The notes: generated by a model from the sequence alone, not told the origin. 20,811 nt of DNA from an uncultured Prevotellaceae bacterium (GCA_937893145.1 CALBJW010000057.1:1-20811); one strand, 5' to 3'. Numbered from the stretch's first letter, positions 6,401 through 13,851 are shown. A program made the numbers and translations.

Positions 6401-7951
6401 ATGAAATATATATATAAGGTAATAGTATTTGCGACATTATTCTTTGCACTTTTAGCATCTGCGAGAGCGCAACAGTTGGAATATACATACGAACAGAACC
6501 ATCCGCTTCATGAGGTGCGTGCCGTATGGCTCACTACCATCAATTCCCTCGACTGGCCTCGACAGAAGGCAAATGATGCGGCAGGCATAGAACGCCAGAA
6601 GGCGGAGTTGTGCCGCATACTTGATGCCTACAAACGCATAAACATTAACACGGTTATCCTTCAGACACGAGTTCGAGGTTCTGTCATCTATCCTTCCAAG
6701 ATTGAACCTTGGGAAATGTGTCTTACTGGCAAACCAAACAAGTCGCCTGGTTACGACCCTCTTCGTTATGCCATTGAAGAGTGCCACAAGCGTGGCATGG
6801 AACTCCACTCATGGGTGGTCTGCATTCCGTTGGGCAATACTGCTCGTCAGAAGCAGTATGGTGCTTCGAGCATTCAGAAGCGCAATCCAAAACTTGTCAA
6901 GACTGTCAAGGGCGAATGCTTCATGATTCCAGGCAATCCAGCCACTGCCGATTATATCGCTTCTATCTGTCGTGAGATTGTCGAGAACTATGATGTCGAT
7001 GGCATCTCACTCGACTATATCCGTTATCCTGAGTCTGTCTTTGCCTTCTCCGATGACAATCTCTGTCCTCGAGGCAGAAACAAGGCTGACTGGAAGCGTG
7101 AGAACATCACTCGTATCGTTCAGAAGGTTCATGATGCAGTCAAACCGCTCAAGCCTTGGGTGAAACTTTCAAGTTCGCCGATAGGAAAGTACAGCAACCT
7201 CTCTCGCTACTCAGCAAAGGGATGGAGTTGTTACGATGCAGTCTATCAGGACCCTCAGGCATGGCTTCGTGACAATATTCAGGACCTCCTCTTCCCGATG
7301 ATGTATTTCCAGGGCGACCACTTCTATCCATTCCTCTTCAACTGGGCAGAAAACAAGTACGGCCATCCTGTAGTGCCAGGACTCGGCATCTATTTCCTCG
7401 ACCCTCGTGAAGGAAGGTGGCAGCTCAACGATGTGCGAGCCCAGATGTACACAGCCCGTGCAAGTGATGTGGGAGGTATAGCATTCTACAGAAGTGAGTT
7501 CCTCACCAAGAACTGCAAAGGCATCTACGATGCTTGTCAGCAGGAGTTCTTCCCTTATCCAGCCCTCATGCCAACGATGACATGGATGGGAAAGAAGACA
7601 GCCCCTGCTTCTCCTTCCCACCTTATATATAATAAAGGAAAACTAATGTGGGAGGGTAATGCGGCATACTACAATGTATATGGTTCAAACACTTACCCTG
7701 TCGATTGTACTCGTGCCGAGAACCTCCTCTTTGCTCGCCACGAAGGCACAACCTTCCAGATTGGAGGTCGAGCCCTCAAGATGCACTACTTCGCCGTAAC
7801 AGCCTCCGACCGCTTCGGCAACGAGAGCCAGCCTACTCAGGAGAAGTACGATGGAGTAGTCATCAACGACAACCTCAATGTTCCTTACTTGATAAACCGT
7901 GACAAGGCAAAGGCAAAAAAGTCCAAACGCTCAAAAAAGACGAAACGCTAA
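6401..7951 (+). CDS. Secreted glycosyl-hydrolase-like 10 (GHL10, DUF187) family protein
   Basis: A 516-residue exported protein of the GHL10 family. Its characterised E. coli member DigH (YddW) cuts peptidoglycan strands stripped of stem peptides. The frame opens at a TTG at 6377, but that lies in the promoter box; ATG 6401 is chosen because it starts a signal peptide (MKYIYKVIVF..., cut after ARA at 23). The barrel begins with EVRAVWLTTINSLDWP. Next come INTVILQTRVRGSVIYPS and GYDPLRYAIEECHKRGMELH, then DGISLDYIRYPE (residues 201-211), which carries likely active-site acids. DLLFPMMYFQ and VGGIAFYRSEF follow. A C-terminal Fn3-like segment (about 420-490) precedes a very basic tail, KAKKSKRSKKTKR, whose last codons lie in a DNA repeat. 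It is followed by the FucP-like transporter with no visible promoter between them, so they probably share a transcript. Confidence 0.88.
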   Translation: MKYIYKVIVFATLFFALLASARAQQLEYTYEQNHPLHEVRAVWLTTINSLDWPRQKANDAAGIERQKAELCRILDAYKRININTVILQTRVRGSVIYPSKIEPWEMCLTGKPNKSPGYDPLRYAIEECHKRGMELHSWVVCIPLGNTARQKQYGASSIQKRNPKLVKTVKGECFMIPGNPATADYIASICREIVENYDVDGISLDYIRYPESVFAFSDDNLCPRGRNKADWKRENITRIVQKVHDAVKPLKPWVKLSSSPIGKYSNLSRYSAKGWSCYDAVYQDPQAWLRDNIQDLLFPMMYFQGDHFYPFLFNWAENKYGHPVVPGLGIYFLDPREGRWQLNDVRAQMYTARASDVGGIAFYRSEFLTKNCKGIYDACQQEFFPYPALMPTMTWMGKKTAPASPSHLIYNKGKLMWEGNAAYYNVYGSNTYPVDCTRAENLLFARHEGTTFQIGGRALKMHYFAVTASDRFGNESQPTQEKYDGVVINDNLNVPYLINRDKAKAKKSKRSKKTKR

Positions 7952-8044
7952 AGCTACGAAACATTTCATTACGAAACGGCTATGCCTACGAAACGCTTCG
8001 CTACTAATAAACATATAAACTAATAAACATATAAACTAATAAAC
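7940..8044. repeat. Degenerate TACGAAAC repeat followed by a 16-bp tandem repeat, before the FucP-like gene
   Basis: Four units begin (T/G)ACGAAAC at 7939/7940, 7955, 7970 and 7987, of 15, 15, 17 and 15 bp. Three carry a small internal palindrome (GAAACATTTC, GGCTATGCC, CGAAACGCTTCG). The first unit overlaps the end of the GHL10 gene and supplies its last codons ACG AAA CGC TAA. Then TAATAAACATATAAAC occurs twice (8005-8020, 8021-8036) with a partial third copy to 8044. The 100-bp gap between the two genes is almost wholly repeat, and I see no TAnnTTTG box in it. Confidence 0.8.
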
Positions 8045-8051
8045 AAAACTC

Positions 8052-9299
8052 ATGATTAAAAGAGAAACTCTGACATCAAAGCAGTATGTAGTGCCATTCA
8101 CACTCATCACATCCCTCTTCTTCCTCTGGGGATTTGCTCGTAACATACTTGATGTGCTCAACAAACATTTCCATGACTCGCTCGACATTAGCAACGGAGA
8201 GGCAGCACTCGTTCAGGTCATCACATATTTTGGATATTTCGTCATGGCAGTTCCTGCCGGCATGTTCATCAATCGCTTTGGATATAAGAAGGGAGTAGTC
8301 TTCGGACTTCTTCTTTATGCCACAGGAGCATTCCTGTTCATTCCAGGCAGTCAGTATGGCTCACTCTCAGCATTCCTTGTTTGCCTCTTTGTCATCGCTT
8401 GTGGACTTGCCATACTCGAAACATCAGCCAATCCATACGCAGCAGAACTCGGAGCAAAGGAAACCAGTGCTTCGCGACTCAATTTCGCTCAGTCGTTCAA
8501 CGGACTCGGAGCATGTCTTGCCCCATTCATCGTAGGTTCGTTCCTCTTCGCCGAAGGCAAAGATGCCGATGTGAGCATTCCATACGCCATCATGGGTGTG
8601 GTCGTGGTAGTGGTTGCAGTAGTATTCAGTTTCTCCAAACTCCCAGAGATAAAGCACAATTCCGAAGGTGAACTCACAGATGTAGTGGCAGAGAAGATAG
8701 AGCATCCATACTCGAAACTCTTCAAGCACAAGATGTTCCTTTTCGGAGTGTTAGCCCTCTTGGCATACGAAGTGGCAGAGATTAGTGTCAACAGCTTTTT
8801 CGTCACCTTCGCATCAGAGATGAATATTTTCACAGCCTCCGAAGCGTCCAAGTTCTTGAGTTTCGGACTCATCTTCTTCATGGTGGGCCGTTTCGTAGGT
8901 TCATGGGTGATGCAGGGCATAGCAGCCGAAAAGACACTCTATGCTTGTGCCACAGGAACAGTGATAAGCATCCTTGGAGTCATCGTGACATCCATGCTCT
9001 ACAGCCAGGGCATCACATGGTTGAAGTATGCACCACTTGTGTTCGTTGTGAGCAACTATATGTGTGAAGCCATCATGTTCCCAACCATCTTCTCCCTTGC
9101 CATCAAGGGACTCGGCGGACTCACCAAGTCGGCATCATCCATCCTCATGATGACACCAGTAGGTGGATGCGCATTCTTCCTGGTTGGTCTTGTTGCGGAC
9201 CACTATGGCTATGTAGCCCCATTCCTCATCCCGCTCATTGCCTTCCTCGTGGTTTGGGCATACGCTCGTAGGTTGGATAAGAATTACAAGGAAAATTAA
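8052..9299 (+). CDS. FucP-type sugar:H+ symporter (MFS, FHS family)
   Basis: A 415-residue, twelve-helix inner-membrane permease of the fucose-galactose-glucose:H+ symporter family. Diagnostic stretches are FFLWGFARNILDVLNKHF in helix 1, MFINRFGYKKG in the helix 2-3 loop, CGLAILETSANPYAAELG in helix 4, and SRLNFAQSFNGLGA in helix 5. The second half has the usual MVGRFVGSWVMQ and a central cytoplasmic loop around LPEIKHNSEGE. Length is typical (400-430). The family takes up fucose, glucose or galactose, and N-acetylglucosamine in the NagP branch, so the substrate is not readable here. Its place after a secreted GHL10 enzyme suggests a sugar released from peptidoglycan or another glycan. A response regulator gene follows after 29 bp. 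Confidence 0.9.
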   Translation: MIKRETLTSKQYVVPFTLITSLFFLWGFARNILDVLNKHFHDSLDISNGEAALVQVITYFGYFVMAVPAGMFINRFGYKKGVVFGLLLYATGAFLFIPGSQYGSLSAFLVCLFVIACGLAILETSANPYAAELGAKETSASRLNFAQSFNGLGACLAPFIVGSFLFAEGKDADVSIPYAIMGVVVVVVAVVFSFSKLPEIKHNSEGELTDVVAEKIEHPYSKLFKHKMFLFGVLALLAYEVAEISVNSFFVTFASEMNIFTASEASKFLSFGLIFFMVGRFVGSWVMQGIAAEKTLYACATGTVISILGVIVTSMLYSQGITWLKYAPLVFVVSNYMCEAIMFPTIFSLAIKGLGGLTKSASSILMMTPVGGCAFFLVGLVADHYGYVAPFLIPLIAFLVVWAYARRLDKNYKEN

Positions 9300-9328
9300 A
9301 AAACAAAGAATCATCAGGATGTCATTTC

Positions 9329-9880
9329 ATGAAGAATACATCTTATAGTACAGTGCTCGTGGTTGATGACAACCAGAGTATTCTCGTTTCGCTTAAGTAC
9401 CTCTTGAAGAAAACCTTCGAGAAGGTACTTACGCTTTCTTCGCCCGATACCATTCTAAAGGTTATGGACGAAGAGATGGTGCAGGTCGTGCTTCTCGACA
9501 TGAACTTCGCACTTGGTCTGAACACTGGCAACGAAGGTCTTTTCTGGCTCGATAACATAAAGCGTTTGCATCCTGATATTCCTGTTGTCCTCTTCACAGC
9601 CTACGCAGACATCGAACTTGCTGTTGAAGCTCTAAAGCGTGGAGCATCAGACTTTGTTGTCAAACCTTGGGACAATGTGAAACTCGTTAACACCCTCACT
9701 TCTGCCATAGACAAGCAAAACCAAGTATTGCCTCTCCAAGAGATAGAGGATGCGCATATCCGCAGCGCAGTCGATAAGTGTGGTGGCAATCTCAAACTAG
9801 CTGCCGACCTTCTTGGCATCAGTCGCCAAACGCTTTATAATAAATTAAGAACCCCGTCATCGCCTAAAGCGCTTTCGTAG
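9329..9880 (+). CDS. Response regulator with receiver and Fis-type HTH but no AAA+ domain
   Basis: 183 residues. The receiver domain (1-125) is complete: acidic pair D13/D14, phospho-acceptor D57 in VVLLDMNF, T90, and K112 in VVKPWDN. A factor-for-inversion-type HTH (about 141-174) follows after a short linker: IRSAVDKCGGNLKLAADLLGISRQTLYNKL, split here only by the description. The receiver sequence (NTGNEGLFWLDNIKRLHPDIP, TAYADIELAVEALKRGA) looks like that of Bacteroidetes NtrC-type regulators of about 450 residues, where an AAA+ ATPase that contacts sigma-54 sits between these two domains. Here it is absent, giving the RegA/PrrA/ActR layout. It therefore cannot remodel sigma-54 polymerase and should act by DNA binding alone. 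The partner kinase gene follows after 40 bp. AGGA 10 nt before the ATG is a plausible RBS. Confidence 0.9.
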   Translation: MKNTSYSTVLVVDDNQSILVSLKYLLKKTFEKVLTLSSPDTILKVMDEEMVQVVLLDMNFALGLNTGNEGLFWLDNIKRLHPDIPVVLFTAYADIELAVEALKRGASDFVVKPWDNVKLVNTLTSAIDKQNQVLPLQEIEDAHIRSAVDKCGGNLKLAADLLGISRQTLYNKLRTPSSPKALS

Positions 9881-9920
9881 AAAGAACGGCTCGACATTAG
9901 TTAATTAGGAATTGACTCTT

Positions 9921-10718
9921 ATGTTCTCCACTTCCCTCTACCCACTCGTACTCGAAGCCATTCGCAATGGTGATTACTCCTTCCGTCTTCCAACGAAAGG
10001 ACTCCTGCCTGGTGAACGTGCAGCGCGTGAGACCATCAATCAGATGATGGAAATCATGCAGGAACAGACGGAGAGCATTGAGATGGCTTCATGGGAGAAG
10101 TTGACTCGTATCCTCACTCATGAAATCATGAATTCTCTTGCGCCAATCGTTTCCTTAAGTGACACATTTATGCAAGAGGAAGACATAAAGAATTCCGAGT
10201 ATTACGAAGGCATAAAAGCAATTCATGACACATCAGAAGGGTTGAGTTCCTTCGTTGATAGTTATCGCAAGTTCTCTTCCCTTCAGCAACCTCAACCAGA
10301 GACTGTTCAAGTAGCAGAACTCATAAATAGTGTTCGCTCAATATTCTCAGACAAGGACATAACGACAGATGTCGCCCCTCCAACACTTACCATGTTTGCA
10401 GATGCAAACCTTATTCGCCAAGTGCTCAACAACCTTGTGAAGAATGCCTTTGAAGCATCTGCTACTCATGTCCATATCTCAGCCTATAAGTACGATAGTC
10501 ATCCACTTCATATCATAGTGAGCAATGATGGCAGAGCTATAGATGAGAGTGAGCAGCGTGAGATATTCGTTCCTTTCTTCACTACCAAACGCTCTGGTAA
10601 TGGTATTGGCCTAAGCCTTTGCCGCCAGATAATGAATATCAGCAAAGGCACCATCACTCTTCTTCCTACAGGTACAAACGGCTGGAATGTTAGTTTTGAA
10701 CTTGAGTTTCCGAACTGA
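9921..10718 (+). CDS. Sensor-less cytoplasmic histidine kinase (NtrB/NtrY-like)
   Basis: 265 residues from ATG 9921, preferred over the in-frame TTG at 9912 because AGGA lies at a normal distance. The catalytic core is complete. The H box is LTRILTHEIMNSLAP with H67, the N box NLVKNAFEAS with N175, the F box FVPFFTTK, and the G2 loop GNGIGLSLC (226-234). The G1 region reads SNDGRAI rather than DxGxG. The N-terminal 55 residues are a short helical piece (RNGDYSFRLPTKGLLPGE, then a coiled stretch), and there is no transmembrane helix and no PAS-sized segment. Relatives in Bacteroidetes usually have two helices and a sensor or PAS region before the H box. How it senses a signal is unknown; a partner membrane protein is possible. 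Its last 29 bp overlap the convergent ABC ATPase gene. Confidence 0.88.
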   Translation: MFSTSLYPLVLEAIRNGDYSFRLPTKGLLPGERAARETINQMMEIMQEQTESIEMASWEKLTRILTHEIMNSLAPIVSLSDTFMQEEDIKNSEYYEGIKAIHDTSEGLSSFVDSYRKFSSLQQPQPETVQVAELINSVRSIFSDKDITTDVAPPTLTMFADANLIRQVLNNLVKNAFEASATHVHISAYKYDSHPLHIIVSNDGRAIDESEQREIFVPFFTTKRSGNGIGLSLCRQIMNISKGTITLLPTGTNGWNVSFELEFPN

Positions 10719-11364
10719 CAATTCGCCCATCAAACAGTTCTACAATTCTATCAGCATAGTCGGCATCGCGACGATTGTGGGTAACCATGATTATTGTGAT
10801 GCCGAGTTGTTTGTGCAGTTTGCAGAGCAGTTCCATCACCTCCTGTCCTTGTTTCGAGTCGAGATTGCCTGTCGGTTCATCTGCCAAAATAAGTTTTGGA
10901 TGTGCAATTATGGCTCGTGCAATGGCTGCACGCTGTTGCTGACCTCCAGAAATCTCAGCGGGATACATATTCAAGCGATGGCTTATTCCCAGTTCTCGCA
11001 GAATGTCACGAGTCTTGCTTTTATACATGTTTCGAGGCATACCGAGCAACTTCAGCGGCAGTTCTACATTCTCACCAATAGTCATCTCGTCTATCAAGTT
11101 GTATGCTTGAAAAATAAAACCAAGATGCTCTCTACGATATATGGTTCGTTCCTTATCTGTGAGTTTATAGACATCTTTCCCATCTATCATACAGTTACCC
11201 TCATTTGGTGCATCGAGCAATCCTATTATATTTAATAAGGTGGTCTTGCCCGAACCAGAAGGTCCCATGATGCATACAAACTCGCCATCTGCAACTTCAA
11301 GATTCACGTTGCGCAGACAATCTGTATTAGGAAATGACTTTGATATGTTTTGAAGTTTTATCAT
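10690..11364 (-). CDS. ABC transporter ATP-binding subunit, MacB/LolD/FtsE type
   Basis: 224 residues with all motifs: Walker A GPSGSGKT (34-41), Q-loop Q86 (FIFQAYNL), signature ISGGQQQR (138-145), Walker B LILADEP with E163, D-loop GNLDS, and H196 (MVTHNRRDADYADRI). NLIDEMTIGENVELPL and the DADYADRIVEL tail place it in the LolD/MacB/FtsE group, which powers mechanotransmission rather than classic import. Its partner is the permease gene 15 bp upstream in the same direction. These systems in Bacteroidetes often sit beside an NtrC-like two-component pair, as here. No membrane-fusion protein or TolC gene is nearby. The 3' end runs 29 bp into the histidine kinase gene on the other strand. Confidence 0.93.
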   Translation of the reverse strand: MIKLQNISKSFPNTDCLRNVNLEVADGEFVCIMGPSGSGKTTLLNIIGLLDAPNEGNCMIDGKDVYKLTDKERTIYRREHLGFIFQAYNLIDEMTIGENVELPLKLLGMPRNMYKSKTRDILRELGISHRLNMYPAEISGGQQQRAAIARAIIAHPKLILADEPTGNLDSKQGQEVMELLCKLHKQLGITIIMVTHNRRDADYADRIVELFDGRIVSSETQVQN

Positions 11365-11379
11365 ATTCTTGAAAGGGTT

Positions 11380-12849
11380 TTATTGCTCAACTAACCAATG
11401 TCTTGCGAGCATCCTTACGATAGGGGAGGCTATTATGGCACCAATGCACATCAACCAAATGTAATGCCGAACCTTCATCAGCAGCACCTGTCCTCGTGTC
11501 ATGCCTATGATATGCAGAATCTGTATGGAATGGAGCATATATTTGCGTTCTATTATTGCAATAGAAATCAGACAAAACACGGTTGTCAGCAAACAGCAAC
11601 CAGCAAATACCGCCATTTGATTAGCAAGATAAATCTCGTTGAAATACCTTGTTCCCGCATCCTCTATCACTACTTTTTTTGCGTAAAAGAACACAACGAC
11701 AAAGTATGCCAACACCACGAAGGTCATTCCGAACATGAAGCAAAGCATGATTGCCCTCAACCATTTTCCTCTCCTTGACACTGCGTATCGTCCACGAGTT
11801 ACAATGGTCAGTGGCTGATGAGTTGCGTAATATACAGGATAAATACCCGAAACGAAACCTATGCTAAGTGCTATTCCTAACATAAGAGGCAGCATCCAAA
11901 CTGGAGCATCCTTATGTAATACTCCAATGACCAATGCGGCAATCACAAAAGCAGAAACGGACATCAAAACATATCTCATCAAGAGGTTCGTCCTTATCTG
12001 TCCTTTTGTTGTGCCAAGTACCATTAGCGTATTGTAGGTTTTCATCAACGAAGGGACTTCTGCTATTGCTGTGCATAGACTGCCAAGCATTACAATGGCA
12101 ATAACCAAACTGCTACACAGAAGCATAACAAAGAATATGTGTGAAGCATGGTCCTTGTCATTTCCGAACTCAAACAAAGAATGTATGTTTATACCAGCCT
12201 CGTTAACCGTACGGAATTGACTGTAACTTATGGAGTCTGTTGCGTTTAACTTACTCAAATCCTTTATCCTAAGGTAAAAGTCCAAGATTAAAGAACTCTC
12301 TTCTTCTGTGTAATTCTTAACCTTGTAGATAACATTATTCAGTTCGCAATTAACAGGAAAATCGGCATAGACACCAACCACATTCTCCACATTTGCAGTA
12401 GCCAATGCCCCCATCTTTCTCCATCTCAACTCTTTGCCAACAATATCTGTGCTTTCGTATAGGAGCTTAGCCATAGAGGCAGGGATGAACAGGCCTGAAG
12501 TGTCTGTTGCGAGAAACTGCCCTGTTCCTGCAATCATCTCCACCTTCAGGGCGCTGAGTCCTGATGGCATAATATGTCTTACATCAGCAAGGCAAACTCC
12601 TTCCTTTCCATAAACCTTTGCATGTGTTGTACTGCCCATAGCAGTTATTCCTTCTATGTTGGCTTCGTGAACAAAAGTGTCATAAGTGTCTGCCGAGCAC
12701 CTTGTGTACAGCACTTTATCCTTATCCTTAATGGAATCGTTATAGTTCAGTTGAAGAACGACTTGTTGCATAAACACAAACCACACTATGAGGGCCACCA
12801 CCTGAGCGATGACCATCATAATGTGATATGTACGAATTTGCCCTTTCAT
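11380..12849 (-). CDS. FtsX/MacB-type ABC permease, shortened form
   Basis: 489 residues. Predicted layout: helix 1 (10-34), a periplasmic domain of about 195 residues (40-232) of MacB-PCD type, then three helices (237-262, 292-311, 317-341) forming a first FtsX unit. TLMVLGTTKGQIRTNLLMRY is the FtsX loop. A second half has only three helices (365-389, 412-434, 461-480) and the matching loop ILHIIGMTRGQVLLMK. Typical Bacteroidetes proteins of this type are about 780-800 residues with a second periplasmic domain and an eighth helix. Here about 20 residues join helices 5 and 6, and the chain stops right after ASPIVRMLARHWL, where the last helix should follow. The frame is clean with a consensus promoter, so it looks like a working compact form. 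An alternative start is Met11 or Met12. Base composition seems AT-richer than its neighbours. Confidence 0.82.
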   Translation of the reverse strand: MKGQIRTYHIMMVIAQVVALIVWFVFMQQVVLQLNYNDSIKDKDKVLYTRCSADTYDTFVHEANIEGITAMGSTTHAKVYGKEGVCLADVRHIMPSGLSALKVEMIAGTGQFLATDTSGLFIPASMAKLLYESTDIVGKELRWRKMGALATANVENVVGVYADFPVNCELNNVIYKVKNYTEEESSLILDFYLRIKDLSKLNATDSISYSQFRTVNEAGINIHSLFEFGNDKDHASHIFFVMLLCSSLVIAIVMLGSLCTAIAEVPSLMKTYNTLMVLGTTKGQIRTNLLMRYVLMSVSAFVIAALVIGVLHKDAPVWMLPLMLGIALSIGFVSGIYPVYYATHQPLTIVTRGRYAVSRRGKWLRAIMLCFMFGMTFVVLAYFVVVFFYAKKVVIEDAGTRYFNEIYLANQMAVFAGCCLLTTVFCLISIAIIERKYMLHSIQILHIIGMTRGQVLLMKVRHYIWLMCIGAIIASPIVRMLARHWLVEQ

Positions 12850-12859
12850 TTACAAGCGG

Positions 12860-12891
12860 CAAAGATAGTGCATTTGTTTCTTACTGCCAAA
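12860..12891 (-). promoter_or_regulatory. Consensus Bacteroidetes promoter of the permease-ATPase operon
   Basis: The minus strand reads TTTG (12888-12891), a 20-bp spacer, then TATCTTTG (12860-12867), an almost ideal TTTG-N20-TAnnTTTG promoter. The permease ATG is only 10 bp after the -7 box, so the mRNA would have a leader of a few bases or none. Confidence 0.75.
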
Positions 12892-12906
12892 TAATCAAGG
12901 CAATAA

Positions 12907-13620
12907 TTACTGTAAGCGGAAAGTGACAGGAAGGACGAAACGAACGCGTACAGGTCTGCCTCTCATTCTGCCAGGGCTCCATTTAGGCATGGCTGATACC
13001 ACTCGAATGGCTTCCTTGTCAAGTGCAGGATCAACCGACTTGATCACCTTTGGTTCAACAATACTGCCATCCTTGTTGACTACAAACTGTACAACCACAC
13101 GCCCTTGCACACAACTTTCTTGCGCTGAAGCAGGGTATCTTAGGTTCTTGTACAGCCAAGGTCCCAACTTATCCATGCCACCAGGAAATGAAGGTTGCTT
13201 TTCCACAATCTCAATAACTTCATCTTCTCCTGTCTCTTCTGGAGGTGGTCCCATAGGTGCAACTATTGCAGGACCTTGATTGGTTGTAGCAGCAGAGATG
13301 GCTTCAGTTGTTGACTCCGAACTCTCTATCTTCTCTTCGACCAAGTCTTCGTTATTGTCCACTATGTCGATTATCTCAGCCACCTGTGGTGCATCGGCAG
13401 GTGGTGGAGGAGCCGTTGTGAAGAGTGGTTGTGTGATAGGAACTACTTCCTCCTCTGATACAAAAGACGATGTAGAATACACAGCATCGGTTTCAACATA
13501 TTCACGGGTTGTGAATTCAAATGCTGCAAACAGTGCAGCAAGCCCCACGATACCTCCAATGAGCAGTCCTGTTGGTCTTTCCTTCTCGAGATCTGCTTTC
13601 TTAGCCTTCTTTTCTTCCAT
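12907..13620 (-). CDS. tonB: Energy transducer TonB
   Basis: 237 residues. A short cytoplasmic Lys-rich start (MEEKKAKKADLEKERP) leads into one membrane helix (about 18-36, GLLIGGIVGLAALFAAFEF). A periplasmic Pro/Glu-rich spacer follows with FTTAPPPPADAPQV and PMGPPPEE. The C-terminal TonB domain (about 142-237) has the Bacteroidetes signature PSFPGGMDKLGPWLYKNLRY, then GRVVVQFVVNKDGSI, KEAIRVVSAMPKWSPG and the final VRFVLPVTFRL. It couples the proton gradient to TonB-dependent outer-membrane transporters such as SusC-like proteins. No exbB, exbD or receptor gene is adjacent. It has its own -7 box (TAACTTTG) upstream, and the next gene has a separate promoter, so it is probably monocistronic. 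Which transporters it serves is unknown. Confidence 0.93.
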   Translation of the reverse strand: MEEKKAKKADLEKERPTGLLIGGIVGLAALFAAFEFTTREYVETDAVYSTSSFVSEEEVVPITQPLFTTAPPPPADAPQVAEIIDIVDNNEDLVEEKIESSESTTEAISAATTNQGPAIVAPMGPPPEETGEDEVIEIVEKQPSFPGGMDKLGPWLYKNLRYPASAQESCVQGRVVVQFVVNKDGSIVEPKVIKSVDPALDKEAIRVVSAMPKWSPGRMRGRPVRVRFVLPVTFRLQ

Positions 13621-13673
13621 AATAACAAACTGTGTGATTAAGTGTTATACATTGCTTTTTCTTTTTCTCAATG

Positions 13674-13681
13674 CAAAGTTA
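13674..13681 (-). promoter_or_regulatory. Probable -7 box (TAACTTTG) of tonB
   Basis: The minus strand reads TAACTTTG about 54 bp before the tonB ATG, with TTGG at 13703-13706 as a weak -33 match after a 21-bp spacer. The leader would be about 47 nt. Confidence 0.55.
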
Positions 13682-13851
13682 ATCTGCTTCCACAGCTTGC
13701 TACCAATCTTTTTTCATACAAAATGTATTGTGTCAAAATATTAGACACTTTTATGTCCAAATCTTATACACAAAGCCATTCCCCCTCCCTCTTTAGGGAT
13801 TTTCCCGAACAAATTATACATTTTCCTCTTTCATCATCCCTCAAAATACAA

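Noticed and set aside
9912..9920. TTG start for the histidine kinase
   Set aside because: It adds only three residues, and the AGGA motif is correctly spaced for ATG 9921.
12860..12905. A single transcript from tonB through the permease and ATPase
   Set aside because: A near-perfect promoter lies in the gap, so the permease operon is more likely started separately, though read-through is possible.
13730..13750. GTGTC/GACAC hairpin followed by TTTT, as a terminator
   Set aside because: It lies between divergent promoters where no transcript needs to end, and the 5-bp stem is too weak.
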